Source of the DNA: Flavobacteriales bacterium
GTDB taxonomy: Bacteria; Bacteroidota; Bacteroidia; Flavobacteriales_F; PHOS-HE28
Direction of reading: 5' to 3'
DNA length: 64,000 nucleotides
NCBI GenBank assembly: GCA_016710965.1
Contig: JADJTW010000015.1
Location: forward strand, 1 to 64,000
Shown here: piece after piece, positions 9,476-17,831 of the stretch
Numbering within the stretch: the first letter of the stretch is position 1
Layout: every line of letters begins with the position of its first letter
Made by a program: the position numbers and the translations under genes
Notes under the pieces: generated by a model
Databases searched by the model: none
Told to the model about the DNA's origin: nothing
The model's input: the letters and a program-made list of their open reading frames with translations, nothing else

Positions 9476-10258
9476 ATGTCCTACACGAACCTTTTGGTGA
9501 CCGATGCCGACGGTATCCGTACCATCACCATCAACCGGCCCGATCAGCTCAACGCGCTCAACCGTGCGACCATCGCCGAACTGGACCAAGCGCTTACGGA
9601 AACCGATGCCGACAAGAGCATCCGCGTTCTCATTATAACCGGTAGTGGAATGAAGGCTTTCGTTGCGGGTGCGGACATCAAGGAGTTCGCCCACTTCAGT
9701 GTTCCTGAAGGCAAAGCGCTGAGCGCCGATGGCCAGAAGAAACTCTTCGATCATGTGGAAACCATGAGCAAGCCGGTGATCGCAGCCGTGAACGGCTTTG
9801 CGCTAGGCGGTGGCTTGGAACTGGCGATGAGCTGCCACGTTCGCCTAGCGAGCGACAACGCCAGGATGGGCTTGCCGGAAGTCTCACTTGGTGTGATCCC
9901 CGGCTACGGCGGTACGCAACGTTTGGCGCGCCTCGTTGCCAAGGGCAAGGCGATGGAGATGATCCTATCCGCCGGAATGATCGACGCGAACGATGCACTG
10001 CAATGGGGACTGGTGAACCGCGTTGTACCGCAGGACCAATTGCTCTCCACCGCAGTCGAGCTTGCCACACGCATCATGAAGAACTCCCCCACCGCCCTCG
10101 CCGCCGCCATCCGCGCGGTGAACGCCGGCTACGAGCCGGGCGTGAACGGCATGCAACGCGAGATCGAGGAGTTCGGCAAGTGCTTCGGCACGGCGGACTT
10201 CAAGGAGGGCACGAGCGCGTTCATGGAAAAGCGGAAGGCAGAGTTCCGCGGGGAGTAA
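9476..10258 (+). CDS. Enoyl-CoA hydratase / crotonase-family protein
   Basis: A 260-residue crotonase-fold protein of standard family length, predicted to hydrate trans-2-enoyl-CoA in fatty acid beta-oxidation or a related acyl-CoA pathway. Visible hallmarks are the CoA-binding and oxyanion region FVAGADIKEF, the glycine-rich segment ALGGGLELAMSCH and the helix GLPEVSLGVIPGYGGTQR with the conserved Glu in PEV. The start at 9476 (MSYTNLLVTD) fits the family. Neighbours (sensor kinase, flippase) do not suggest a fatty acid operon, and palindromic elements lie on both sides, so it is probably its own transcription unit. Exact substrate cannot be told from sequence; 3-hydroxybutyryl-CoA dehydratase activity is possible. 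Confidence 0.93.
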   Translation: MSYTNLLVTDADGIRTITINRPDQLNALNRATIAELDQALTETDADKSIRVLIITGSGMKAFVAGADIKEFAHFSVPEGKALSADGQKKLFDHVETMSKPVIAAVNGFALGGGLELAMSCHVRLASDNARMGLPEVSLGVIPGYGGTQRLARLVAKGKAMEMILSAGMIDANDALQWGLVNRVVPQDQLLSTAVELATRIMKNSPTALAAAIRAVNAGYEPGVNGMQREIEEFGKCFGTADFKEGTSAFMEKRKAEFRGE

Positions 10259-10259
10259 T

Positions 10260-10345
10260 CCACAGATGCCACAGATGACGCAGATGGATTACCGAGCGAA
10301 CGCCTTTCTGGGCGTTCTATCTGTGTCATCTGCGCCATCTGTGGA
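10260..10345. repeat. Palindromic intergenic element (copy 2)
   Basis: Left arm at 10260-10286 (CCACAGATGCCACAGATG then ACGCAGATG, three 9-nt subrepeats) and right arm at 10319-10344 (ATCTGTGTCATCTGCGCC then ATCTGTGG) are reverse complements with about three mismatches over 26 bp, around a loop of about 32 nt. It ends 10 nt before the flippase start. Same architecture as the elements at 9349-9424 and 12555-12625. Confidence 0.75.
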
Positions 10346-10354
10346 TGATTTGCT

Positions 10355-11842
10355 TTGAGCGCCCTCCGCAAACTCGCCGGTCAAACAGCCATCTACGGGC
10401 TGAGCAGCATCGTTGCGCGCTTCCTCAATTTCCTGCTCACGCCACTGTACACGAGCAAAGCGGTCTTCGCGCCCGATGACTACGGCGTGATCACCTACTT
10501 CCTCGGCTGGGCCGCTTTCCTCAACATCGTCCTCAGCTTCGGCATGGAGACGACCTTCTTCCGCTACGCCACGAGGAAGGATATCGATCAGCCTCGCGCG
10601 TACGGCACGGCCTTCCACATCGTCGCCTTCATCTCGCTTGTGTTCACGGCCATGGTCGCGCTCTTCGCAACACCCATTGCCAACGGAATGGGCTACGGCG
10701 CGTTCGCGAGTTCCGTGCTGATGCTCGGCATCACCCTTGGCCTCGATGCCATCACCGCCATCCCCATGGCGCGCTTGCGGCAGGAGAACCGCGCATGGCG
10801 CTTCGTGTTCATCAACGCGATGAACGTGGGCGTGAACATCGTCCTCAGCCTCTTCTTCCTCGCCTACTGCATGCCCAAGTACAATGCGGGCGAAAGCAAC
10901 GCGCTGATCGATGCGGTGTACGATCCAACGTTCGGCGTGGGCTACGTCTTCCTCGCTTATCTCGTCGCAAGCATCGTGAAGGCACTTCTACTGCTTCCTC
11001 AGTGGCCATCGATCTCGCTGCGTGATCCCGCCTTGGTGAGGCCGATGCTTGTCTTCGCCGCGCCGCTGGTGCTAGCCGGTCTCGCTGGCATGGTGAACGA
11101 GATGGGCAGTCGTGTGCTGTTGAAGTACTTGCTCCCCGCCGAGACCGCCGATGCGCAGCTCGGTGTCTTCGGCGCATGCTACAAATTGGCGGTGCTCATC
11201 ACGCTCTTCATCCAGGCCTTCCGTTTCGCGGCGGAGCCCTTCTTCTTCAGCCGCGCGCACGATCCCAAGGGCAAGGAAACTTTTGCGCGCATCAACAACC
11301 TCTTCGTGGCGTTCTGCATGAGCGCCTTCCTGGTGGTGATGCTCTTCCTCGATGTCTTCAAATGGTTCATCCCGAACCCCGCGTATTGGGAGGGGCTGCG
11401 CATCGTGCCCATCATCATGCTGGCGAACGTCTTCCTCGGCATTTACTACAACCAGAGCGTATGGTACAAGGTCACCGATCGCACGCGCGTGGCTGGGACC
11501 ATTGCGCTTGTTGGCGCTGCGCTCACGCTCTTTGGCAACCTGGCGCTGGTGCCCTGGCTCGGCTACATGGGCAGCGCGTGGGCCACGCTCATCTGCTATG
11601 CCGTCATGGCCGCGATCAGCTACGTCTGGGGGCAGAAGCACTGGCCGGTGCCGTACAACGTGGGGCGAGTGCTGATTTACATGGCTGGGGCGGTCTTCAT
11701 CTGGTGGGGGATCGAACAGCTTCCGATCGCCGGGGTATTGAGCTATGCTGTCCGCGCCCTTGGACTATTGGTGTTTGTCGGGCTTATGTGGAAGACCGAG
11801 GGAGCCGTCATCAAAACGGCTTCGAGCCACGCGCGCTCATGA
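10355..11842 (+). CDS. Polysaccharide / lipid-linked oligosaccharide flippase (MOP superfamily, Wzx-like)
   Basis: A 495-residue polytopic membrane protein with many hydrophobic helices and the N-terminus [19 protein letters not shown], typical of Bacteroidota oligosaccharide flippases. Such proteins translocate lipid-linked sugar precursors across the inner membrane for O-antigen, capsule or exopolysaccharide synthesis. The start is a TTG at 10355, chosen because the conserved N-terminus begins there and no in-frame ATG lies closer. The gene ends in an ATGA overlap with the small membrane gene that follows. A nucleotidyltransferase for sugar activation lies about 800 bp downstream, consistent with a glycan role. 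The glycan itself cannot be named. Confidence 0.88.
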   Translation: MSALRKLAGQTAIYGLSSIVARFLNFLLTPLYTSKAVFAPDDYGVITYFLGWAAFLNIVLSFGMETTFFRYATRKDIDQPRAYGTAFHIVAFISLVFTAMVALFATPIANGMGYGAFASSVLMLGITLGLDAITAIPMARLRQENRAWRFVFINAMNVGVNIVLSLFFLAYCMPKYNAGESNALIDAVYDPTFGVGYVFLAYLVASIVKALLLLPQWPSISLRDPALVRPMLVFAAPLVLAGLAGMVNEMGSRVLLKYLLPAETADAQLGVFGACYKLAVLITLFIQAFRFAAEPFFFSRAHDPKGKETFARINNLFVAFCMSAFLVVMLFLDVFKWFIPNPAYWEGLRIVPIIMLANVFLGIYYNQSVWYKVTDRTRVAGTIALVGAALTLFGNLALVPWLGYMGSAWATLICYAVMAAISYVWGQKHWPVPYNVGRVLIYMAGAVFIWWGIEQLPIAGVLSYAVRALGLLVFVGLMWKTEGAVIKTASSHARS

Positions 11843-12048
11843 AGAAAGTCGTTGCTGTACTTGGACTGATCGCTGCATTGCCGCTCTCTCTGTTCGCTGT
11901 TCGCGGCCTCGCAATCGGCTTTGTCTCCCTCTTGAAGCGTGGTGCATACGAGATCTAGTACGAAGTCTTCACTCTGGTCATAGCACTGCTCGCCGGTGCT
12001 TTCGTCTTTTATCTCATTCGTTGGTGTGTGCGGGCCTTACGCACCTGA
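11839..12048 (+). pseudogene. Small membrane protein gene interrupted by an in-frame TAG
   Basis: An ATG at 11839 overlaps the flippase stop (ATGA) and encodes 39 residues with a hydrophobic N-terminus ([20 protein letters not shown]) before a TAG at 11956-11958. The same frame then stays open for 29 codons, encoding another hydrophobic helix ([18 protein letters not shown]), and ends at 12048 in a TGATG junction with the dUTPase start. The tight junctions at both ends suggest one original gene of about 69 codons. The TAG could be a real nonsense mutation, a sequencing error or the true end of a 39-residue protein. I do not recognise the family. Confidence 0.45.
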
Positions 12049-12530
12049 TGTCGAAGTTTGACCCCATGAATGAGGTTTCAGCTCCGATCCGAGCGGTGTC
12101 CGTCCGCATCGTGAATAAAGGCAAGCACCCCCTTCCCTCCTACGCCACCGAGCATAGCGCAGGCATGGACCTCCGCGCCAACCTCGACGCGCCGATCGTC
12201 CTTGCTCCCGGCCAGCGCGCATTGATACCGACCGGTCTCTTCTTGGAACTTCCCGAAGGCACCGAGGCCCAAGTGCGTCCCCGCAGCGGGTTGGCTTTCA
12301 AGCATGGAGTCACGGTCCTCAATGCGCCGGGCACCATCGACGCCGATTACCGAGGCGAGGTCGGAGTGTTGCTTATCAACCAGGGCCAGGAACCTTTTGA
12401 GGTGAAGGACGGGGAGCGCGTTGCCCAATTGGTGGTGGCGCGCTACGTCCGGGTCGGCTTCGTGGAAGTTGCTGACTTGAACACGTCAGAACGCGGTGCT
12501 GGAGGCTTCGGGCACACTGGAACAAATTGA
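12048..12530 (+). CDS. dut: dUTP diphosphatase (dUTPase)
   Basis: Hydrolyses dUTP to dUMP and pyrophosphate, keeping uracil out of DNA and supplying dUMP for thymidylate synthesis. All five trimeric dUTPase motifs are present in order: [30 protein letters not shown] with the catalytic Asp, GERVAQLVV, and the C-terminal P-loop-like [10 protein letters not shown]. The ATG at 12048 gives 160 residues and overlaps the preceding stop; an ATG at 12066 (MNEVSAP) gives 154 residues, closer to the usual family length, and is equally possible. Homotrimeric cytoplasmic enzyme. Confidence 0.95.
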   Translation: MSKFDPMNEVSAPIRAVSVRIVNKGKHPLPSYATEHSAGMDLRANLDAPIVLAPGQRALIPTGLFLELPEGTEAQVRPRSGLAFKHGVTVLNAPGTIDADYRGEVGVLLINQGQEPFEVKDGERVAQLVVARYVRVGFVEVADLNTSERGAGGFGHTGTN

Positions 12531-12554
12531 AGACCTTCGTGCCCGATCCATTCC

Positions 12555-12625
12555 CCACGGAGGCACAGAGGGCACAGAGCAGAAAAGTCCATGGGATTTC
12601 TCTGTGTCTCCGTGCCTCTGTGGTG
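12555..12625. repeat. Palindromic intergenic element (copy 3)
   Basis: Left arm CCACGGAGGCACAGAGGG plus CACAGAG (12555-12579) pairs with right arm CTCTGTGTCTCCGTGCCTC plus TGTGG (12600-12625), with a few mismatches and a loop of about 20 nt. The arms are built of 8-9 nt CAGAG-type subrepeats. It fills most of the gap between dut and the nucleotidyltransferase gene. Confidence 0.75.
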
Positions 12626-12638
12626 AAAAAGAACTGAG

Positions 12639-13646
12639 ATGAAGATCATCGTCCCCATGGCGGGAATGGGCAAGCGGATGCGACCGCACACCCACACCAC
12701 CGCCAAGCCCTTGCTGCCCATCGCGGGCAAGCCCATCGTACAACGCCTCGTAGAGGACCTGGCCGCCGTGGCCGGCGAGCCCGTGGAAGAGGTGGCCTAC
12801 GTCGTCCACCCCAGCTTCGGGGTGAAGGTGGAGAATGAACTGGTCGCCATCGCCAAGAGCATTGGTGCGAAAGGAACGATCCACTACCAGGAGGTGGCCC
12901 TGGGCACCGCGCACGCCATCCTCTGCGCGGAGAAGGCGCTTAGCGGCCGCATCATCGTGGCCTTCGCCGACACGCTCTTCCGCGCCCAACTGAAGCTCGA
13001 CAAGGATTGCGACGGCGTGATCTGGGTGAACAAGGTGGAGGATCCGCGGGCCTTCGGCGTGGTGAAGCTCGATGACGATGGCGTCATCACCGAGTTCGTG
13101 GAGAAGCCGCAGCAGTTCGTGAGCGACCTCGCCATCATCGGCATCTACTACTTCGGCGACGGCGAGCATCTGCGCAAGGAAATGCAGTGGCTCATCGACA
13201 ACGACGTGAAGGACAAGGGCGAGTACCAGCTCACCAACGCCATGGAGAACATGAAGCAGAAGGGCGCTCGCTTCAAGGCCGGTAGTGTGGACGTGTGGAT
13301 GGATTGCGGCAACAAGAACGCGATGGTGGACACGAACACGAAAGTGCTCGGCTACCTGAAGGGCGATGCCTCCCTGTCGGGCGCGAGCCTGCAGAGCACC
13401 AACAGCCAGGTGGTGCAGCCCTGCTACGTCGGCAGCAACGTGGAGCTGATCAATTGTGTAGTCGGACCGAACGTTTCCCTAGGCGATGGTGTACGGGTGG
13501 TGAGCAGCGTGATAAGCGATTCGATCATCGGGGCGAAAAGCGAAGTGCTCGGAGCTGTGGTACGCAACAGCATGGTGGGCGAGCGTGCCATCGTTCGCGG
13601 CCATCCCTTCGAACTGAGCATCGGCGACGACAGCACCGTAGGCTGA
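12639..13646 (+). CDS. Sugar-phosphate nucleotidyltransferase with left-handed beta-helix tail
   Basis: A 335-residue enzyme predicted to activate a sugar-1-phosphate with an NTP. The N-terminal Rossmann-like domain has the signature MAGMGKRMRPHTHTTAKPLL, the ALGTAHAI segment, the FADTLF metal-binding region and FVEKP. From about residue 250 the sequence shows hexapeptide-like repeats (VGSNVELINCVVGPNVSLGDG) expected for a left-handed beta-helix, but I see no clear acetyltransferase active site. It is closest in style to glucose-1-phosphate thymidylyl/uridylyltransferase relatives. Proximity to a Wzx-like flippase fits surface glycan or cell wall precursor synthesis. The nucleotide and sugar specificity cannot be read from sequence. 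Confidence 0.85.
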   Translation: MKIIVPMAGMGKRMRPHTHTTAKPLLPIAGKPIVQRLVEDLAAVAGEPVEEVAYVVHPSFGVKVENELVAIAKSIGAKGTIHYQEVALGTAHAILCAEKALSGRIIVAFADTLFRAQLKLDKDCDGVIWVNKVEDPRAFGVVKLDDDGVITEFVEKPQQFVSDLAIIGIYYFGDGEHLRKEMQWLIDNDVKDKGEYQLTNAMENMKQKGARFKAGSVDVWMDCGNKNAMVDTNTKVLGYLKGDASLSGASLQSTNSQVVQPCYVGSNVELINCVVGPNVSLGDGVRVVSSVISDSIIGAKSEVLGAVVRNSMVGERAIVRGHPFELSIGDDSTVG

Positions 13647-13658
13647 GCACTTGTGAAC

Positions 13659-15419
13659 ATGCGCGCCACCCTTCTGATCCTGCCCTTCCTGCTCGCCGCT
13701 TGCGGCGGTGCGAAGCACGCCGCGGACACCCCTCCCATGGACCACGAGGGCGGCCGAGCCATGGCCGCCGCGCCGGACAAGCGCGCGGAGGTGATGCGGC
13801 TATTCATGGAAGCCACTCAGGCTCGCCTGGGCGGGAATATCCCCAAGGCCATCCTGCTTTATCACCAGTGCCTCAAGGCCGATCCGCAGAACGCGGCGTC
13901 CATGTTCGAGCTGGCCAAGCTCTACCACCAATCGCAGCGCTTCGAGCAAGCTGTTGGCCTGGCGAAACAAGCCGTGGCGACGGATGGTGAGAACATCTGG
14001 TACCGATTCCTCCTGGCCGACCTCTACCGGCAGAACAACCAGATGGACAATGCCGTGGGCGTGTATCGCGGCATCGTGCAGCAGTGGCCCGATCGCTACG
14101 AAGTATACCTGGACATGGCCGCGGCCCAAGCCTACGGCGGCAAGGTGAGCGACGCCCTGAAGACTTACGCCGAAACAGAGAAGCGATTCGGGCTTGGCGA
14201 GGAGCTCATCGGGCATGAGTTCGGCGTACTGATGGAGCACAGTCTCTATGAGGATGCGGAGAAGCTGGTGCTGCGAGCCATCGCCGCTCACCCCAGCGAT
14301 CCGCACTATGTGGGCATGCTCGCCGATCTGTACGATCAACAGGGCATGGACGAGAAGGCGCTTGCGAAATACCAGGAGGCGCTCGCGCTAGACCCCGGCA
14401 ACAGCATGCTGCGCATCGCGCTGGCCGAGCATTACTACGGCGCGGGCCGCTCCGACGATGCCTACCGCGAGCTGGGCGAAGCCTTCATGGACCCCGAGCT
14501 CGACATCGACAGCAAGATGCAGGTGCTCATCAGCTTCTTCGAGATGACCGAGCGCGAGGGAGAGAAGCCGGGCGATCGCGCGGACTTGATCCAGCGCTCG
14601 TACACCCTCATCGGCACCCTGGAACGCGCGCACCCCGAGAGCGGCAAGCCGCACACCATCCACGGCGACTTCCTGCTGCGCGATGGCAAGGTCGCTGAAG
14701 CGCGCGATGAGTTCCGAAAGGCGTTGGCACTGGAGAAGGACCGCTACCCCATACACATGCAAGTGCTGCAGCTCGACCTGCAACTGGGCGACCACGCGAC
14801 GTTGGCGATGGACGCCGACAACACCATCGATCTCTTCCCGACCGCGCCCGAGCCCTATCTCTACAAGGGTATCGGCCTCTCGCAAACAGGACGCTTCGCC
14901 GAGGCGGAAGAAGCCTTGATCACCGGTCGCGACCTCGTGGTGGACAACCCCGCGCTCACCGCGCAATTCTGGAGCAGCCTGGGCGAGAGCTACAACGACG
15001 CAAAGGAGTACGCGAAGAGCGACCAAGCCTATGACCGCTCGCTTGCACTGGTGCCCGATGACCCCAACACACTGAACAACTACGCCTATTACCTGAGCTT
15101 GCGCGGAGAGAACCTTGACAAGGCCGAGCGCATGAGCAAGCGGTCCAACGAGTTGGCGCCGGGCCAGCCGAGCTACCAGGACACCTATGCCTGGGTGCTC
15201 TTCCGATCGAAGAAATACGCCGATGCGCGCGTATGGATGGAGAAGGCCATTGCGGGATCGCCCGAGCCCAATGGCGAACTGCTGGAGCACTACGGTGATA
15301 TCCTCTTCGAATTGGGCAAGACTGCCGACGCGCTGGAGCAATGGAAGAAGGCGAAGGCGCGCGGAGGCACGAGCGAGACCATCGATCGCAAGATCAACGA
15401 AGGCCGTCGCGTGGAATGA
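13659..15419 (+). CDS. TPR-repeat lipoprotein
   Basis: A 586-residue lipoprotein. The N-terminus MRATLLILPFLLAACGG has a lipobox ending in the lipidated Cys of LLAAC. The rest is a solenoid of TPR-like helical pairs, for example AKLYHQSQRFEQAVGLAKQA and the strong unit near DPNTLNNYAYYLSLRGENLD. The ATG at 13659 is preferred over a GTG at 13653. The gene overlaps the DUF4292 lipoprotein gene by 4 nt (ATGA), which in turn overlaps the EnvC-like gene, so the three form one operon. Likely anchored in the outer membrane, scaffolding protein-protein contacts in the envelope; partner unknown. Confidence 0.88.
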   Translation: MRATLLILPFLLAACGGAKHAADTPPMDHEGGRAMAAAPDKRAEVMRLFMEATQARLGGNIPKAILLYHQCLKADPQNAASMFELAKLYHQSQRFEQAVGLAKQAVATDGENIWYRFLLADLYRQNNQMDNAVGVYRGIVQQWPDRYEVYLDMAAAQAYGGKVSDALKTYAETEKRFGLGEELIGHEFGVLMEHSLYEDAEKLVLRAIAAHPSDPHYVGMLADLYDQQGMDEKALAKYQEALALDPGNSMLRIALAEHYYGAGRSDDAYRELGEAFMDPELDIDSKMQVLISFFEMTEREGEKPGDRADLIQRSYTLIGTLERAHPESGKPHTIHGDFLLRDGKVAEARDEFRKALALEKDRYPIHMQVLQLDLQLGDHATLAMDADNTIDLFPTAPEPYLYKGIGLSQTGRFAEAEEALITGRDLVVDNPALTAQFWSSLGESYNDAKEYAKSDQAYDRSLALVPDDPNTLNNYAYYLSLRGENLDKAERMSKRSNELAPGQPSYQDTYAWVLFRSKKYADARVWMEKAIAGSPEPNGELLEHYGDILFELGKTADALEQWKKAKARGGTSETIDRKINEGRRVE

Positions 15420-16303
15420 ACCCATCGAACGCAGCACTGACACTCGTGGTGCTCGCATCCGTCGCGTGCAAGAGCGGCAGGCCCCTCGTCCTCATCGATC
15501 GCGAACTGCCAGCCCGTTCGGGAGATCGGATCCTGGAACGGATGCTTGCGGCCGACACGCTTCATCCGCATTACTACTCCGCGAAAGCGGGCGTCGACAT
15601 CACCGTCGGCGAGGAACACAAGAGCTTCAAGGCGCAGGTGCGAAGCGTACGTGATAGCGCCGCCTGGATCAGCGTGGTGCCCGCACTAGGGATCGAGGTC
15701 GCGCGCATACTGCTGACACCGGACAGCTTGAAGATGCTGGACAAGCTGCACGACCAGTACTTCCTCGGCGACACCGCCGCCGCCAAGCGCAGGTTCGGCC
15801 TGCAACCCAGCTTGTCGCTCTTGCAGGAAGCGTTGCTCGGCAAGGCCATCGGCCTGGACCCCGGCGAGAAGTACCGCAGCGATCGCGAGGACGGCCAGTA
15901 TGTCCTCACCAGCAAGGAGCGTCGCCGATTCGTCCGCGCGGCCCAGGACATCAGCCCCGGCGATACGCTGGCGCGCGACCGTGACATGGGCGAACGGCGC
16001 CTGGAGCGCACGCTGCGCCGCGCCGAGGAACGGGAGGCCGTGGTGTTCCGGTATTGGGTGGAGCCCGATGGCTTCAGGGTGTCGCGCGTGCAGATCGCAG
16101 ACCTTGTACACGACCAGACGGCCGAGGTGCGTTATGAAGAACGCGGGGGTGCAGAAGTCGGATACCTGCCCTCGCGGATCAGCATCACCCTCACCGACTC
16201 CGCACGCATTGCCATCGGCACCTTGGACCTCTCGCGCATCGACATCGAAGGCCCCTTGCAGATGAATTTCAAGATCCCTGAGAGCTATGAGCCGATGCCT
16301 TAG
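15416..16303 (+). CDS. DUF4292-family lipoprotein
   Basis: A 295-residue protein with a short hydrophobic N-terminus (NAALTLVVLASVACKSG) whose Cys fits a lipobox. The pattern of a YYSAKAGVDITVGEEHKSF strand followed by DSAAWISVVPALGIEVAR matches the Bacteroidota DUF4292 family, which has a LolA/LolB-like beta-sheet flavour; that fold link is from general knowledge of the family. The start is set by the ATGA overlap with the TPR lipoprotein gene. The stop overlaps the start of the EnvC-like gene by 17 nt. Co-location with an EnvC-like protein suggests envelope biogenesis. No enzymatic role is evident. Confidence 0.8.
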   Translation: MNPSNAALTLVVLASVACKSGRPLVLIDRELPARSGDRILERMLAADTLHPHYYSAKAGVDITVGEEHKSFKAQVRSVRDSAAWISVVPALGIEVARILLTPDSLKMLDKLHDQYFLGDTAAAKRRFGLQPSLSLLQEALLGKAIGLDPGEKYRSDREDGQYVLTSKERRRFVRAAQDISPGDTLARDRDMGERRLERTLRRAEEREAVVFRYWVEPDGFRVSRVQIADLVHDQTAEVRYEERGGAEVGYLPSRISITLTDSARIAIGTLDLSRIDIEGPLQMNFKIPESYEPMP

Positions 16304-17555
16304 CCCCTTGATCCGCTTCATGGTCTTCCTGGCGTTGCTGCTCTTCGCGGCACCATCGAGCGGCCAGTCGCGCAAGGACTTGGAGAAGAAGCGCGAGGCG
16401 TTGGACAAGCAGATCCGCACCACCACCGCGCTCATCGACCAGGCCCGCAAGGAACAGCGCGTCACTCAGGAACAACTGCACCTGCTCGAGAGCCAGATCC
16501 AAGCGCGGGCAGCGCTCATCCGCACCATGGACGGAGAGCTCCGCCGCGTAGATGAGCGCATCGCCGAGGACGAGGGCCTCATCGCATCCTTGCGCAGCGA
16601 CCTCGAGGGCCTACGCGCCGACTATGCGCGCATGGTGCAGTTCGCCTATAAGAACCGCAGCACCTATGACCGGCTCAGCTACCTGTTCGCTTCCAACAGC
16701 TTCCAGCAAGCGTACCAGCGCAGTCGCTACCTGGGCCAGATCGCCGAGCGGCGCAAACGCCAGGTATCGCTCATCGTCGAGACCCAAGCCACCATCGATG
16801 CGCGCGTGGTCGCGTTGAAAGAGCAGCGGGATGAGAAGAACCGCTTATTGGGCGAGCAGATGAACGAGAAGCGAAAGCTCGACGGCGACCGCAGTGGCCA
16901 GCAAAGCGCACTGAACACCCTCAAGCGAGAAGAGGGCCGACTGCGAGAAACACAGCGCAAACAGGAGAATCAACGCCATGATCTGGACAAGGCCATCCGC
17001 CGCGCCATCGAGGCCGAACTGAAGCCTAAGCCGCGCGCCGGCGCCGATCCCGCCAAGCCCGGCAAGATGGAGCTGACCCTTACTCCTGAGGCCCGGGAGC
17101 TGAACGCCGACTTCGAGAAGAACAAGGGGAAACTGCCGTGGCCGGTGGAAAAGGGAGTGATCACGGGGCGTTTCGGCAAGCAGGCGCACCCCGTGCTGGC
17201 GGGCATTGTCATCGATAATAACGGCATCGACATCACCACGGAGAAGGGCGCGAACGTGCGCGCGTTGTTCCGTGGCGAGGTGAGCAGTGTTATCGTGCTC
17301 CCCGGGGCGGGCAAAGCGGTGATCGTAAGCCACGGCGCATACCGAACGGTATACAGCAATCTGGCCTCGGTGAGCGTGAGCAAGGGCCAGAAGCTGGAGA
17401 CCAAGCAGACCTTAGGAACCGTGCTTGCGGGCGAAGAGGGCTCGGTGGCGCACATCGAAGTGTGGAAGATCACGGCCGATGGTCTCGTGAACGTGGATCC
17501 GGCCGGGTGGATATACAGTAGGCGCCAAGCGTCGGCCTCTCCCGCCCTACCTTAG
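16287..17555 (+). CDS. EnvC-like murein hydrolase activator (coiled coil plus degenerate LytM/M23 domain)
   Basis: A 422-residue secreted protein: signal peptide through PSSGQS, then a long coiled coil (about residues 28-260) and a C-terminal LytM domain. In active M23 peptidases the sheet begins HxGxD and the domain has a second His in the YxHL segment. Here the matching segments are NNGIDI and VYSNL, so two expected zinc or catalytic His are missing, while HIEVW keeps a His. As for EnvC and NlpD this points to an amidase activator rather than a peptidase. Bacteroidota homologues commonly show the same NNG and YSNL forms. The ATG at 16287 is used; 16320 is an alternative. tatA follows 23 nt later. 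Confidence 0.87.
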   Translation: MSRCLSPLIRFMVFLALLLFAAPSSGQSRKDLEKKREALDKQIRTTTALIDQARKEQRVTQEQLHLLESQIQARAALIRTMDGELRRVDERIAEDEGLIASLRSDLEGLRADYARMVQFAYKNRSTYDRLSYLFASNSFQQAYQRSRYLGQIAERRKRQVSLIVETQATIDARVVALKEQRDEKNRLLGEQMNEKRKLDGDRSGQQSALNTLKREEGRLRETQRKQENQRHDLDKAIRRAIEAELKPKPRAGADPAKPGKMELTLTPEARELNADFEKNKGKLPWPVEKGVITGRFGKQAHPVLAGIVIDNNGIDITTEKGANVRALFRGEVSSVIVLPGAGKAVIVSHGAYRTVYSNLASVSVSKGQKLETKQTLGTVLAGEEGSVAHIEVWKITADGLVNVDPAGWIYSRRQASASPALP

Positions 17556-17578
17556 CCGCCGGAACAAAGCCCTACCCC

Positions 17579-17773
17579 ATGAGCATCCTTCCGTTGTCCA
17601 TCCTGCTCGGTGTAGTCGGTCCCTGGCAGATCGTCCTCGTTGTGGTGGTCCTGCTCCTGCTGTTCGGCGGCAAGAAGATCCCCGAGCTCATGAAGGGCTT
17701 GGGCCAGGGCATGAAGGAGTTCAAGAACGCCAAGGACGGCACCCCCGAAGAGAAGAAGGAGGAGGGCAAGTAA
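17579..17773 (+). CDS. tatA: Sec-independent protein translocase subunit TatA/TatE
   Basis: A 64-residue protein with the TatA layout: a short hydrophobic N-terminal helix (WQIVLVVVVLLLLFGG), the hinge and amphipathic helix KKIPELMKGLGQGMKEFKNA, then an acidic and basic charged tail. TatA oligomers form the passage through which folded proteins with twin-arginine signals cross the inner membrane. TatC and TatB are not in the window. It lies downstream of the EnvC-like gene and upstream of gatA. Confidence 0.92.
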   Translation: MSILPLSILLGVVGPWQIVLVVVVLLLLFGGKKIPELMKGLGQGMKEFKNAKDGTPEEKKEEGK

Positions 17774-17831
17774 TACTCGCCGCAAGAGCAACGGCCGGAT
17801 CGGCCCTGCCTCGGCGCACGTTGATCCCATC

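Noticed and set aside
8465..9754. 429-codon minus-strand open frame
   Set aside because: Antisense to the kinase core and the start of the enoyl-CoA hydratase, both of which are clearly coding.
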